DNA of 64,000 nucleotides from Streptosporangium carneum (GTDB lineage: Bacteria; Actinomycetota; Actinomycetes; Streptosporangiales; Streptosporangiaceae), in assembly GCF_027922005.1 (NCBI RefSeq), contig NZ_BSEV01000004.1:248001-312000 (forward strand). Reading direction: 5' to 3'. Under the pieces are notes generated by a model that saw nothing but the letters and a program-made list of their open reading frames with translations, was not told where the DNA came from and did not search any database. Position numbers and translations under genes: made by a program. This document shows, in pieces, positions 48,055 to 55,543 of the stretch. Within the stretch, counting starts at the first letter, position 1. Each line of letters begins with the position of its first letter.

Positions 48055-49272
48055 TCAGGAGGCGGTGTTCACGCGCCAGGCGGGGAAGCCGTGCGTCCGG
48101 GCGCCGATCACCACGATCAGCACCGGCGCCAGGAGCACGAGGACGCTCCAGGGGAACGAGGCGGAGCCGAGAAGGCCGAGCAGGATCCCGCCGACGACTC
48201 CGCCGCCGGCCATGGCCACGTTCCACAAGGTCACGAGCATGGCCTGCGCGCTGTCCGCCGACTCGCCGCCCGCGTCGGCCACGGCGGTCTGCAGGAGGGT
48301 GGGGACGCCTCCCCAGCCGAGTCCCCACAGCGCGGCCGCGACATGGACCAGGGCGGGGACGTCGGCCAGCGTCGCCAGGACGGCGGCCGCGGCGGCGACC
48401 AGGAGGGTGCCGGCGATGGTGAGGGTTCGCAGCCTGCGGTGGATGTGGGCGCCCACGAACCAGATGCTCACCAGGGAGGCGGCGCCGAAGACGAGCAGCA
48501 CCAGGTCGGTGGAGCCGCCCATGCCGAGCCGGTCGAGGAACGTGGCGATGTAGGTGTAGAGGATGGTGTGGGCCAGCACGAAGACCAGGGTGACGAACAG
48601 GACCGGCGCCACACCGGGGACGCGGAGAGCCCGCGACGCCGGGGCTCGGCTGTCTCGCCGTTGCCCGGGGTGGTCCGGGACCGTTGCGATCATCCATGCG
48701 ATCACGGCGACGGTGAGCACGGTCACGATCGAGAACGTCACCTGCCAGCCGAGCGCTTCGCCGAGGAAGGTTCCCGCAGGCACTCCCAGCGACAGGGCGA
48801 TCGGGATGCCGGTCATCACGATCGCGACCGCCTTGCCCTGCAGGTGAACGGGCGACATGCGGCGGGCGTACCCGGCCAGCAGCGCCCAGGCCAGGCCCGC
48901 GGCCACCCCGGCGACGAACCGGGCCGCCATGGTCAGGGGAAAGTCCACCGAGACCGCCGTGACCGTGTTGGCGACGGCGAATCCCGCCATGGCCGTCAAC
49001 AGCAGCCGTTTGCGCCGCCACCCCGCTGTGGCCGCGGTCAGGGGGATCGCCGTGAGCGCCGTCCCGATCGCATAGATCGTCACTGCCTGCCCCATCGCGG
49101 GTTCGCTCGCCCCGAGGTCGGCGCTCATCGCGGGCAGCACGCCCGCGGGCAGGGTCTCGGTCAGGCTGGTGATGAAGACGGCGGTGGCCAGCGCCAGCAG
49201 CGCGGGCAGGGGAAGTCTCCGGTTCTCGGCTCCGGCGGGGGAACCGGCCGGCCGTGTGGTGTCACTCCGCAT
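48055..49272 (-). CDS. MFS transporter (DHA1 type)
   Basis: The 405-aa transporter has twelve predicted TM segments, motif A-like GWRRKRLLL after TM2, and ETLPAGVLPAMSADLG in TM1, typical of AraJ/YdhP-type drug or sugar efflux carriers. ATG 49272 is chosen; a TTG at 49287 would add five residues. Upstream are a TCACATTGATGTGA palindrome and a consensus TGTGA-N6-TCACA site, so expression probably depends on a CRP/FNR-type or MerR-like regulator. Confidence 0.88.
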   Translation of the reverse strand: MRSDTTRPAGSPAGAENRRLPLPALLALATAVFITSLTETLPAGVLPAMSADLGASEPAMGQAVTIYAIGTALTAIPLTAATAGWRRKRLLLTAMAGFAVANTVTAVSVDFPLTMAARFVAGVAAGLAWALLAGYARRMSPVHLQGKAVAIVMTGIPIALSLGVPAGTFLGEALGWQVTFSIVTVLTVAVIAWMIATVPDHPGQRRDSRAPASRALRVPGVAPVLFVTLVFVLAHTILYTYIATFLDRLGMGGSTDLVLLVFGAASLVSIWFVGAHIHRRLRTLTIAGTLLVAAAAAVLATLADVPALVHVAAALWGLGWGGVPTLLQTAVADAGGESADSAQAMLVTLWNVAMAGGGVVGGILLGLLGSASFPWSVLVLLAPVLIVVIGARTHGFPAWRVNTAS

Positions 49273-49291
49273 GGTGCGTATGCTCAAACCA

Positions 49292-49339
49292 TCACATTGA
49301 TGTGACGGTCAACGCGACAAGGTGTGAGGTCGATCACAC
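49292..49339. promoter_or_regulatory. Palindrome and CRP-type site upstream of MFS gene
   Basis: TCACATTGATGTGA (49292-49305) is a near-perfect palindrome next to a minus-strand TTGACC. GTGTGAGGTCGATCACAC (49322-49339) contains TGTGA-N6-TCACA, the textbook CRP half-site arrangement, 50 bp before the start codon. Confidence 0.6.
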
Positions 49340-49409
49340 GTCTTCCGGAGAGCCGCCGAAGCATGGCGACGCCGGCCGGGGACCGGATGCCCGGAGAAGC
49401 CGGAGACCT

Positions 49410-50162
49410 CTAGGCGAAGGTCCTGGCGAGCCAGTCCTGCCAGGCCCGCTCGCTCGTCTTCTCGTCCGCGTCGGAGAAGACATGGTGTGCCAGAACCACC
49501 ACGTCACCCCGTTCCGCGCCGGAGTGGATGAACCTGTACAGCGCGTCATCGGTGCGCACTCCCAGGAAGGTGGGGAGAGCGGCGTAGTCGACCACGCCTT
49601 CGATCGGCGCGAGGCCGTCCGGGGCGCAGCTCACCCGGTCGCCTTCCGCGACCGTCCCGGTCAGCCCGAGCGCGTCCTTGAGGACCGCCCACGCGCGTTC
49701 CTGGTCGGCGGCCTGGAACTTCATGGCCGAGACGACCGTCGCGGGCCGGCCGGGGAAGTGGGCGAGGTACTCGGCCAGGGTGTGGAGGTACATGTCCCAG
49801 CCCGTCTTCATGGCTTCGTACTCGGCCTCCCAGTCGCCGGTCAGGAAGCCGCTCTGCACCAGCCTGAGCACGGTGCTGCCCCTGTCACGTCCTTCGATGA
49901 GCCATTCGAGCGCCATGAACGCCCCGTCCTCGCCCTCCTTCGTGCGATAGGCGAGGTGTTTCAACGGCTCCCAGACGGTGACCGTTGACTCTTCGGTCTG
50001 GCCCCCGACGGTCAGCCTCGTCGCGCCGCCCTCACCGGGCTCGATCTCGCTGCGCCCCATGAACCAGGAGTCCATGCCGGGGCCTGTGGCGATGGCCTCC
50101 CAGACCTGCTCGGGGGTCGCGTCGAGTTCGATCTCTTTGCGTACCTCGAATTCGCGGCCCAA
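49410..50162 (-). CDS. SRPBCC-domain protein (AHSA1-like), two-part
   Basis: The 250-aa protein has an N-terminal SRPBCC/START-like domain (VRKEIELDATPEQVWEAIAT, GGATRLTVGG, WLIEGRDRGSTVLRLVQSGF, GWDMYLHTLAEYLAHF) and a ~100-residue C-terminal extension that looks like a second, degenerate domain. TTG 50162 is chosen: AAGGAG lies 8 nt upstream, and it starts 1 nt after the ArsR stop. ArsR/SRPBCC operons are common in actinomycetes; the SRPBCC protein may bind a hydrophobic ligand. Confidence 0.8.
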   Translation of the reverse strand: MGREFEVRKEIELDATPEQVWEAIATGPGMDSWFMGRSEIEPGEGGATRLTVGGQTEESTVTVWEPLKHLAYRTKEGEDGAFMALEWLIEGRDRGSTVLRLVQSGFLTGDWEAEYEAMKTGWDMYLHTLAEYLAHFPGRPATVVSAMKFQAADQERAWAVLKDALGLTGTVAEGDRVSCAPDGLAPIEGVVDYAALPTFLGVRTDDALYRFIHSGAERGDVVVLAHHVFSDADEKTSERAWQDWLARTFA

Positions 50163-50163
50163 T

Positions 50164-50823
50164 TCATCGCTCCTTTGTTTCCGTGCCAGGCTGGTGGGGC
50201 CCGGTGTTCTCAGTGGCGCCGCTCGTGCCGGCGGCCGGAGAGGCGGGGGTGGGGTCGGGGTGGACGGCGACAATGACGCGGTGGTCGCGGCCTCCGGCGG
50301 CTGTCTCGTCGTGGTACTTGCTCACCAGGGCGGTCAGGGCCCCGGCGAGCTCCTCGGCGAAAGCGGCACGGTGGGCGGCGGAGGCGAAGCGGATGTGGCC
50401 GTCGACGGTGAAGGTGGCCAGGGGCTTGCCCACGTTGGCGGCGGCGGTGATGAGCTCGCCGACTTCACGGACGAGGCGGGCGGCGACGGCGAGCAACCAG
50501 CGCGCCGACAGGCCGTCGGGGGAGCGGGCGGGGTCCGGCTGCACGGCGGCCAGGGCGGTGGGGGAGATGACGTATGAGGCGGCGGTGGCCTGCATGAGGC
50601 GTTCGGTGACGTTGCCCTTGCGGCGCTGCTCGACCAGGGTGATCAGGCCGTGGCGCTCCAGCGCGTGCAGGTGATAGTTGATCTTCTGCCGGGGCAGGCC
50701 GAGCTGGGCCGCGAGCATGGTGGCCGAGGCCGGTTGCGCCAGGGCGGCCAGCAGGCGCGCCCGTATCGGGTCCAGGGACGCTTCGGCCGCCGCCGGGTCC
50801 TCGATCACCGCCACGTCCAACAT
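50164..50823 (-). CDS. ArsR-like winged-helix regulator
   Basis: The 219-aa protein has a winged helix-turn-helix (IRARLLAALAQPASATMLAA, LGLPRQKINYHLHALERHGL, ITLVEQRRKGNVTERL) and a longer helical C-terminus than typical metal-sensing ArsR proteins; metal-binding cysteines are absent. It is the first gene of a coupled operon with the SRPBCC protein. GACAAAATTTATTGTC (50841-50856), directly upstream, is a likely operator overlapping a TTGACA -35 box. Confidence 0.85.
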   Translation of the reverse strand: MLDVAVIEDPAAAEASLDPIRARLLAALAQPASATMLAAQLGLPRQKINYHLHALERHGLITLVEQRRKGNVTERLMQATAASYVISPTALAAVQPDPARSPDGLSARWLLAVAARLVREVGELITAAANVGKPLATFTVDGHIRFASAAHRAAFAEELAGALTALVSKYHDETAAGGRDHRVIVAVHPDPTPASPAAGTSGATENTGPHQPGTETKER

Positions 50824-50840
50824 GCCTTCACCCTTTCACC

Positions 50841-50858
50841 GACAAAATTTATTGTCAA
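50841..50858 (-). promoter_or_regulatory. ArsR operator with -35 box
   Basis: GACAA-aattta-TTGTC is an inverted repeat, the only AT-rich patch here. On the minus strand its edge forms TTGACA (50853-50858), so regulator binding would cover the -35 element of the ArsR/SRPBCC promoter. Confidence 0.6.
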
Positions 50859-50934
50859 GGGGATCCGGGGGCCGCCGGGATCAGCTGGCGCTCGGCACGC
50901 AGTTCCAGCTCGTACCGTCACGCCGTCGTGGTGG

Positions 50935-50996
50935 AGTTCCTGCAGATGCGGGCGGGCCCGGCTCCTGTGCGCGCTGGACGCGCTCACCCCACGGCA
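50935..50996 (+). pseudogene. MarR-like gene fragment left of the transposon
   Basis: The plus-strand frame RARLLCALDALTPRQ matches the last helices of MarR-type regulators. Joining it to the sequence after the transposon at the CGGCAG duplication restores the frame (LTPRQRDGFLAGLRAW). The rest of the MarR gene upstream is missing. Confidence 0.6.
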
Positions 50997-51044
50997 GGGG
51001 GGCAGACCAAGTACGCCGGAAAGGGCTAATAGCGCTGGTCAGGG
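50997..51044 (+). repeat. Left terminal inverted repeat of the Tn3-family element
   Basis: The first 36 bp (GGGGGGCAGACCAAGTACGC onward) are identical to the reverse complement of the right end, with 3 mismatches in the next 12 bp. Confidence 0.9.
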
Positions 51045-51213
51045 TCACTGAGAAGTGACGGCTCGCGGTCCCAAGCCGAGGCCGGATTCTCCGAGGCGTG
51101 GTCCGGTGCGTCAGGATCCGGGGTCGGCTCGGGGCGGACACCGAACCCGGCCTGCCCCGGCAGCGCCGCCCCGACTTGGGCAGCGCCGCCCTTGGCCCGG
51201 TACGGCGTGCGGA

Positions 51214-51888
51214 TCACCGGCCGCCCGCTTCCAGCGCGGTCGTGGCCTGGCCGGCACGCAGCTCGCGCAGGTCGGGGATGTGGTTGTACAGCGTGCCCGG
51301 GCTGACGCCGAGTAGCTTGGCGATCGAGGTGATCGAGTGCTCGGGGTTGGGCAGCAGGTCCCGGACGGCCCGGATGATCTCCGGCGTGATCACGGTCGGG
51401 CGGCCGCCGACGCGGCCCCGGGCCCGGGCGGCGGCCAGGCTCTCGCGGGTGCCGGCGACGATGAGCTCGCGGATGAACTCGGCCAGCGCGGCGAAGACGT
51501 GGAAGACCAGGCGCCCGCCCGGGGTGGTGGTGTCCAGACTCTCGTGCAGCGAGGTGAAGCCGATCTCCCGGCGGCGCAGCTCGCCGACCATGGCGATCAG
51601 GTCGGCAAGGGACCGGCCGTAGCGGTCCAGCGACGGCACCACCAGGGTGTCCCCGGCGGCCAAGAAGGCGTGGCAGGCGGCCAGCTCGGGCCGCTGCGCG
51701 GTCTTGCCCGACTTCTTGTCGGCGAAGATGCGGCGGCACCCGGCCGCGCTCAGGGCGTCGATCTGGCGTTCCAGCTTCTGGCCGCCGGTGGAGACGCGGG
51801 CATAGCCGATGCGGATCTGGCTGAGCCGGGCCGGGAAGGCGGCCAGCAGGTCGGCGGGCGGCTCCAGGATGCTGCCCACGCTCTCCAT
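51214..51888 (-). CDS. tnpR: Serine resolvase/invertase (Tn3-type TnpR)
   Basis: The 224-aa recombinase has a catalytic domain IRIGYARVSTGGQKLERQID with nucleophile Ser33, the conserved VVPSLDRYGRSLADLIAMVG region, and a C-terminal resolvase helix-turn-helix (EHSITSIAKLLGVSPGTLYN). The N-terminal ~25 residues before IRIGYARV are unusual; a shorter form may be made. It lies inside the Tn3-family element next to the left terminal repeat, the usual place for tnpR, and would resolve cointegrates at a res site in 51889-52060. Confidence 0.9.
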   Translation of the reverse strand: MESVGSILEPPADLLAAFPARLSQIRIGYARVSTGGQKLERQIDALSAAGCRRIFADKKSGKTAQRPELAACHAFLAAGDTLVVPSLDRYGRSLADLIAMVGELRRREIGFTSLHESLDTTTPGGRLVFHVFAALAEFIRELIVAGTRESLAAARARGRVGGRPTVITPEIIRAVRDLLPNPEHSITSIAKLLGVSPGTLYNHIPDLRELRAGQATTALEAGGR

Positions 51889-52241
51889 CCTCTCAACAAA
51901 CGACCTTCGGAGGTTGTTGAAGGGGTTTTTGACGGGTTTCCGGGGCCCGTGGACGCCTCTTCTGATGATCGCCAGAAAACGATCGTTATTCGAAGCCTGA
52001 GGCGATCGCAGAGCGTGAAGACGATTGCTCTCAGCTACCTTGCGGCTCGGCGCAGCTAATGGAAGTGCAACCGCCCGTCAGGGAAGAACGGTTGTGCGGC
52101 CAGCCGGCCGGTGAGCACTTGGCGTAGCGGGGCCGTCGATGAGCCCTACCCGAAGATCGTGCCTCGGCCGGCCGGCGGGAAGGGTCGATGGCTGGTGGGA
52201 TGAGGTGCCGGGGTTCGAGCACTTCGGGAGTACTGGGCCTG
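51889..52241. other. Probable res region, otherwise non-coding
   Basis: Upstream of the resolvase are short inverted/direct motifs (AACGACCTTCGGAGGTTGTT at 51899-51918; GATCGCCAGAAAACGATCGT; GCGATCGCAG) and the most AT-rich DNA of the element, as expected for resolvase-binding subsites. I cannot delimit sites I-III. The 52061-52241 part shows no gene. Confidence 0.4.
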
Positions 52242-52811
52242 CTAGGCCGGGTCGCGGTACATCGGTGCCGGCTCTCCGTAGTGCACCCGTCGAACAGCAC
52301 CGGGCAGGGCTTTGGTCAGAGCCTGGGACGCGTCGACGGAACATCCGACGGTGAACTCGATCTCCTCGTCGACCTCGCAGGCCAGGCACCAGGCTTGATC
52401 TTCGGGCCACACGAGGTGTGGGTCTTGATAGCCCAGCGCAGAGCCGTACCAGGCGAGGGTGGGCGCGTCGCCCAGTACTTCGACAGTGCCGGTGAAGAGC
52501 AGCATCTCTCGCTGAGGAATGTCCACCCGTGGCGCTTCAGGAGCTGGCGGGTTCCCGCCCGTCCACCCCTCCCAGATCGCCGCGTATCCGCTGGAAGGCG
52601 TGGCCGTGCATGTCGCGAGAGTCGAGAGTGCCACGCGAACGGCGCGATCTTCTCCCTCCGAGGCGACACCCTCCACCCCATGGGCAAAGGCGATACGCAC
52701 GTACACGTCGAAGCCTGGTGGGCCGTAGCGAACAAGATCCCACCAATCGACATCAGCCCGGAGCAACCATCGAGCCGCGTCGGCATTCGGAGCGGGTCGC
52801 ACCTCGGTCAT
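52242..52811 (-). CDS. Hypothetical protein, 189 aa (transposon passenger)
   Basis: The start ATG at 52811 (MTEVRPAPNADAARWLLRAD) leads to a soluble protein with WWDLVRYGPPGFDVYVRIAF, a central acidic region and VWPEDQAWCLACEVDEEIEF near the C-terminus. I do not recognise the family. It could be a polymorphic-toxin-type immunity protein by size and composition. It lies between the resolvase and the IS5 remnant inside the transposon; no partner gene is evident. Confidence 0.55.
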   Translation of the reverse strand: MTEVRPAPNADAARWLLRADVDWWDLVRYGPPGFDVYVRIAFAHGVEGVASEGEDRAVRVALSTLATCTATPSSGYAAIWEGWTGGNPPAPEAPRVDIPQREMLLFTGTVEVLGDAPTLAWYGSALGYQDPHLVWPEDQAWCLACEVDEEIEFTVGCSVDASQALTKALPGAVRRVHYGEPAPMYRDPA

Positions 52812-52979
52812 ATCCTCAGTCTGTCGCAACCGCAGGCGGTAACCGAGACCGGGGTTGAGCAGCATCGGAACGGCCAGTGACGTCAAGGAGCCCGGCGGGC
52901 CCGTCTTATAGCTCCTAACAGAATGATCTCCGTTGTGGTTTGATCTCTCGCTGTAGCGACAGCGGGAGGGTTGAGCGGG

Positions 52980-53198
52980 TTGGCGCGGCCGAAGCCGTGG
53001 GAGGTCAGCGACGAGCTGCGGGCGATCATCGAGCCGCTGTCGCCCCAACATCAGCGGCGGGCCCACCGGCCAGGGCGAAAGCGCCTGGATGATCGCTTGG
53101 CCCTGCAGGGCATCCTGTTCGTGCTGCACACCGGCATCGCCTGGGAGCACCTGCCCCAGGAACTCGGGTACGGCTCGGGCATGACGTGCTGGCGGCGG
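52980..53198 (+). pseudogene. IS5-family transposase N-terminal fragment
   Basis: The frame from TTG 52980 reads LARPKPWEVSDELRAIIEPL, then RRAHRPGRKRLDDRLALQGI, LFVLHTGIAWEHLPQELGYG and SGMTCWRR, the standard N-terminal insertion-element domain of IS5 transposases. Similarity stops at 53198, where the adjoining sequence continues the same transposase on the other strand. CGCTGT/ACAGCG arms (52949-52964) upstream may belong to the IS end. Confidence 0.75.
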
Positions 53199-53340
53199 CA
53201 CCAGCTGGGTGACGTCGTTGCGGTTGCCGCCGGTCAGGATCACCGCCAAAGGGATGCCGATGGCCTCGACGATCAGGTGGTGCTTGCTGCCGGATCGTCG
53301 ACCGATTCCGCGGCCTGTGCATCCGCTGGGAGGTCCGCGA
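53199..53340 (-). pseudogene. IS5-family transposase middle fragment, inverted
   Basis: The minus strand reads GSKHHLIVEAIGIPLAVILT and GGNRNDVTQL, the DDE region of IS5-type transposases (SKxH...GGNxxD). It abuts the plus-strand N-terminal fragment head to head at 53198, so a segment of the element has been inverted and the rest deleted. The 53341-53435 stretch continues without a recognisable domain. Confidence 0.65.
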
Positions 53341-53435
53341 CGACATGCACGAGGCCTTCATGACGCTGGTCGCATCGATCATTTGCCGGCGGCGCCTCGT
53401 CCGCTGATCATTCTGGTAGGAGTTGCAGCAAAGCA

Positions 53436-54314
53436 CTACTGGGAGGAGTGCTTGTCGATGAGCACCGAGCGGGTCGCGTGCAATGATCCCAGGAGCTGTA
53501 GCCGGTCCGCGTCGGCGCTGCCCGGCTCGGCGGTGAGGACCAGCATGACCGGTCCGGGGTTGCCAGGCAGCGGATAGGTGTCCCAGTCCAGGACGATGTC
53601 GCCGGCCTCGGGGACCCGGAAGGTCTTGGTGCCGCTGACCGACGCGCGTACGTCGTGCCGGGCCCACAGCCGCCGGAACTCGGCGCTGCGGATGCTCAGC
53701 TCACCGACGATCGCGGTGGCACGCGGATGGGTGGGGTCGGTGGCGACGGCGGCGCGCATCATGCCGATGTAGTCCAGGGCCTGCCGCTCCCAGTCCGGGC
53801 AGCTCCGCTCGCCGGTCAGCGTGTCGTCGAACATCAGCAGGAGCATGTTGAGCCGGTGGCGCGGGTAGGCGTCCGGGTCGCCGAGCAGCGCCTGCGCCAT
53901 CGGGTTCCAGTCGAGCAGGTCGAGGTGCCGACCGAGCACGACCGCCGGGGTGTCCATCACCCGCAGTAGCCGCCGTGTGCTGTCCGGCACTCTTTCCGGA
54001 CCCCGGTCCACCCGGGTGGGTATCGGCCGGCGGGCGGCGCGGGCCAGGGCGAACAGATGCCGGCGTTCCCCGTCGTCGAGGCCGAGCGCCCCGGCGAGCG
54101 CGTCCAGGACATCGTCGGACGGGCGCACCTCACGGCCCTGCTCCATCCGCTGGTAGTAGTCGGTGCTCAGCCCGGCCAGCAGGGCCAGCTCCTCGCGCCG
54201 CAGCCCGGTGACCTTGCGCCGGCCGCCCGGCTCCAGGCCGACGGCGTGTGGACGCAGCCTGCTGCGCCGGGCCCGCAGGAAATCTCCGAGCTCACGGGCG
54301 TACGGATTGGTCAT
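53436..54314 (-). CDS. XRE regulator with MmyB-like ligand-binding domain
   Basis: The 292-aa protein has an N-terminal helix-turn-helix (ARELGDFLRARRSRLRPHAV, TGLRREELALLAGLSTDYYQ, RMEQGREVRPSDDVLDALAG) followed by an MmyB-like C-terminal domain (VVLGRHLDLLDWNPMAQALL, HPRATAIVGELSIRSAEFRR, FRVPEAGDIVLDWDTYPLPG). It is divergent from an SDR with two inverted repeats between them, a frequent regulator/target pair. It is a passenger of the Tn3-family element. Confidence 0.9.
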   Translation of the reverse strand: MTNPYARELGDFLRARRSRLRPHAVGLEPGGRRKVTGLRREELALLAGLSTDYYQRMEQGREVRPSDDVLDALAGALGLDDGERRHLFALARAARRPIPTRVDRGPERVPDSTRRLLRVMDTPAVVLGRHLDLLDWNPMAQALLGDPDAYPRHRLNMLLLMFDDTLTGERSCPDWERQALDYIGMMRAAVATDPTHPRATAIVGELSIRSAEFRRLWARHDVRASVSGTKTFRVPEAGDIVLDWDTYPLPGNPGPVMLVLTAEPGSADADRLQLLGSLHATRSVLIDKHSSQ

Positions 54315-54348
54315 GCCGCAAGTGTGCCGCCTTGCTGGGCACCCATGG

Positions 54349-54428
54349 TAGGTCCCGCAGACCTAGGCAGCCGAGAACGATCGAGCCGGCTCGCGTTGCT
54401 CCTAACGTCGTCGGTCTACCGTACCGAC
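54349..54428. promoter_or_regulatory. Two inverted repeats between XRE and SDR genes
   Basis: TAGGTC/GACCTA (54349-54354, 54360-54365, 5-nt spacer) and GTCGGT/ACCGAC (54410-54415, 54423-54428) lie in the divergent promoter region and are candidate operators of the MmyB-type regulator. Confidence 0.55.
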
Positions 54429-54445
54429 AGCCGCAGGAGCAGCAG

Positions 54446-55351
54446 ATGACCGGATGGACCGCCGATCGCATCCCCGACCAGCACGGCCGGATCGCCGTCG
54501 TGACCGGCGCGAACTCGGGCCTCGGCCTGATCACCGCGACCGAGCTGGCCCGCCACGGCGCCCATGTCGTGCTCGCCGTCCGCAACACCGCCGCCGGCGA
54601 GGAGGCCGCCCGCCGGATCGCCGGTGACGTGGAGGTGCGCGAGCTGGACCTGGCCTCCCTCGATTCGGTACGCGCGTTCGCGGCGAAGCTGGCCGCCGAC
54701 CACCCAGTGATCGACCTGCTGGTCAACAACGCCGGCGTGGTGTTGCTCGGCCCGCGCCGCACCTCCGCCGACGGTTTCGAGCTGCAGCTCGGCACCAACA
54801 TGCTGGGCCACTTCGCGCTGACCGGCCTGCTGCTCGGCAAGCTGGCCGCGGCGAGGCGATCCCGGGTGGTCAGTCTCAGCTCGATCACTCATAAGAACGC
54901 GCGCCTCGACTTCGACGACCTGATGTTCGAACGTGACTACCGGGCCGCTCCCGCCTACGGCCGGTCCAAGCTCGCCACCACGATCTTCGGCGTCGAGCTG
55001 GACCGCCGCCTGCACGCCGCCGGATCGTCGATCGTCAGCACGCTGGCCCACCCTGGTCTCACCCGCACCAACCTGACTCCACGTGCCTGGGAGCAGCGTG
55101 GCCGGTTCGGGCAGATGATCGCGCGGCTCGGCCTGCTGGTCACCCAGTCGGTGGAGCAGGGTGCGCTGCCGCAGTTGCGCGCCGCGACCGAGCCCGGTGT
55201 GCGGGGTGGCCAGTTCTTCGGGCCGTCCAGACTCTGGGAGACGCGGGGGCCGGTCACCGAGGCCCGGCTCAGCCGGGAGGCGGCCGATCCGGCCGTCGGC
55301 AAGCGGCTCTGGGCGGCGGCCGAGGAACTGACCGGCGTCAGCTACCTGTGA
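54446..55351 (+). CDS. SDR-family oxidoreductase (retinol dehydrogenase-like)
   Basis: The 301-aa NAD(P)-dependent dehydrogenase has cofactor loop VVTGANSGLG, the REL-DLASLDSV block, LLVNNAGVVLLGPR, catalytic Ser (VVSLSSITHK) and YGRSK (Tyr/Lys). AGGAG lies 6-7 nt before ATG 54446. It is divergent from, and probably controlled by, the MmyB-type XRE regulator. The pair resembles the chromosomal SDR/TetR pair at 25.9-27.5 kb in enzyme type but not in regulator. Passenger of the transposon; substrate unknown. Confidence 0.88.
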   Translation: MTGWTADRIPDQHGRIAVVTGANSGLGLITATELARHGAHVVLAVRNTAAGEEAARRIAGDVEVRELDLASLDSVRAFAAKLAADHPVIDLLVNNAGVVLLGPRRTSADGFELQLGTNMLGHFALTGLLLGKLAAARRSRVVSLSSITHKNARLDFDDLMFERDYRAAPAYGRSKLATTIFGVELDRRLHAAGSSIVSTLAHPGLTRTNLTPRAWEQRGRFGQMIARLGLLVTQSVEQGALPQLRAATEPGVRGGQFFGPSRLWETRGPVTEARLSREAADPAVGKRLWAAAEELTGVSYL

Positions 55352-55543
55352 ACCCTGTGGTCACCGGCCGGTCGGCGGCGATCCGCAGCGTCTCGACCAG
55401 CCACCTGATGCAATCTTGCACGACCGCCTCGGTCAGCCCCGTCGACCTGCGCACTGGTTGCGTCGAGCAGCAACCCGCCGGTCCGCTCCCACAAGCCGTC
55501 CGGCACGATCCACACAGGCTGCTCGCCTTTCCTCACGCGCAGA

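Noticed and set aside
55390-55530. IS5 N-terminal remnant (WIVPDGLWER) after the transposon SDR gene
   Set aside because: About ten residues of similarity; mentioned with the transposase but not annotated separately.
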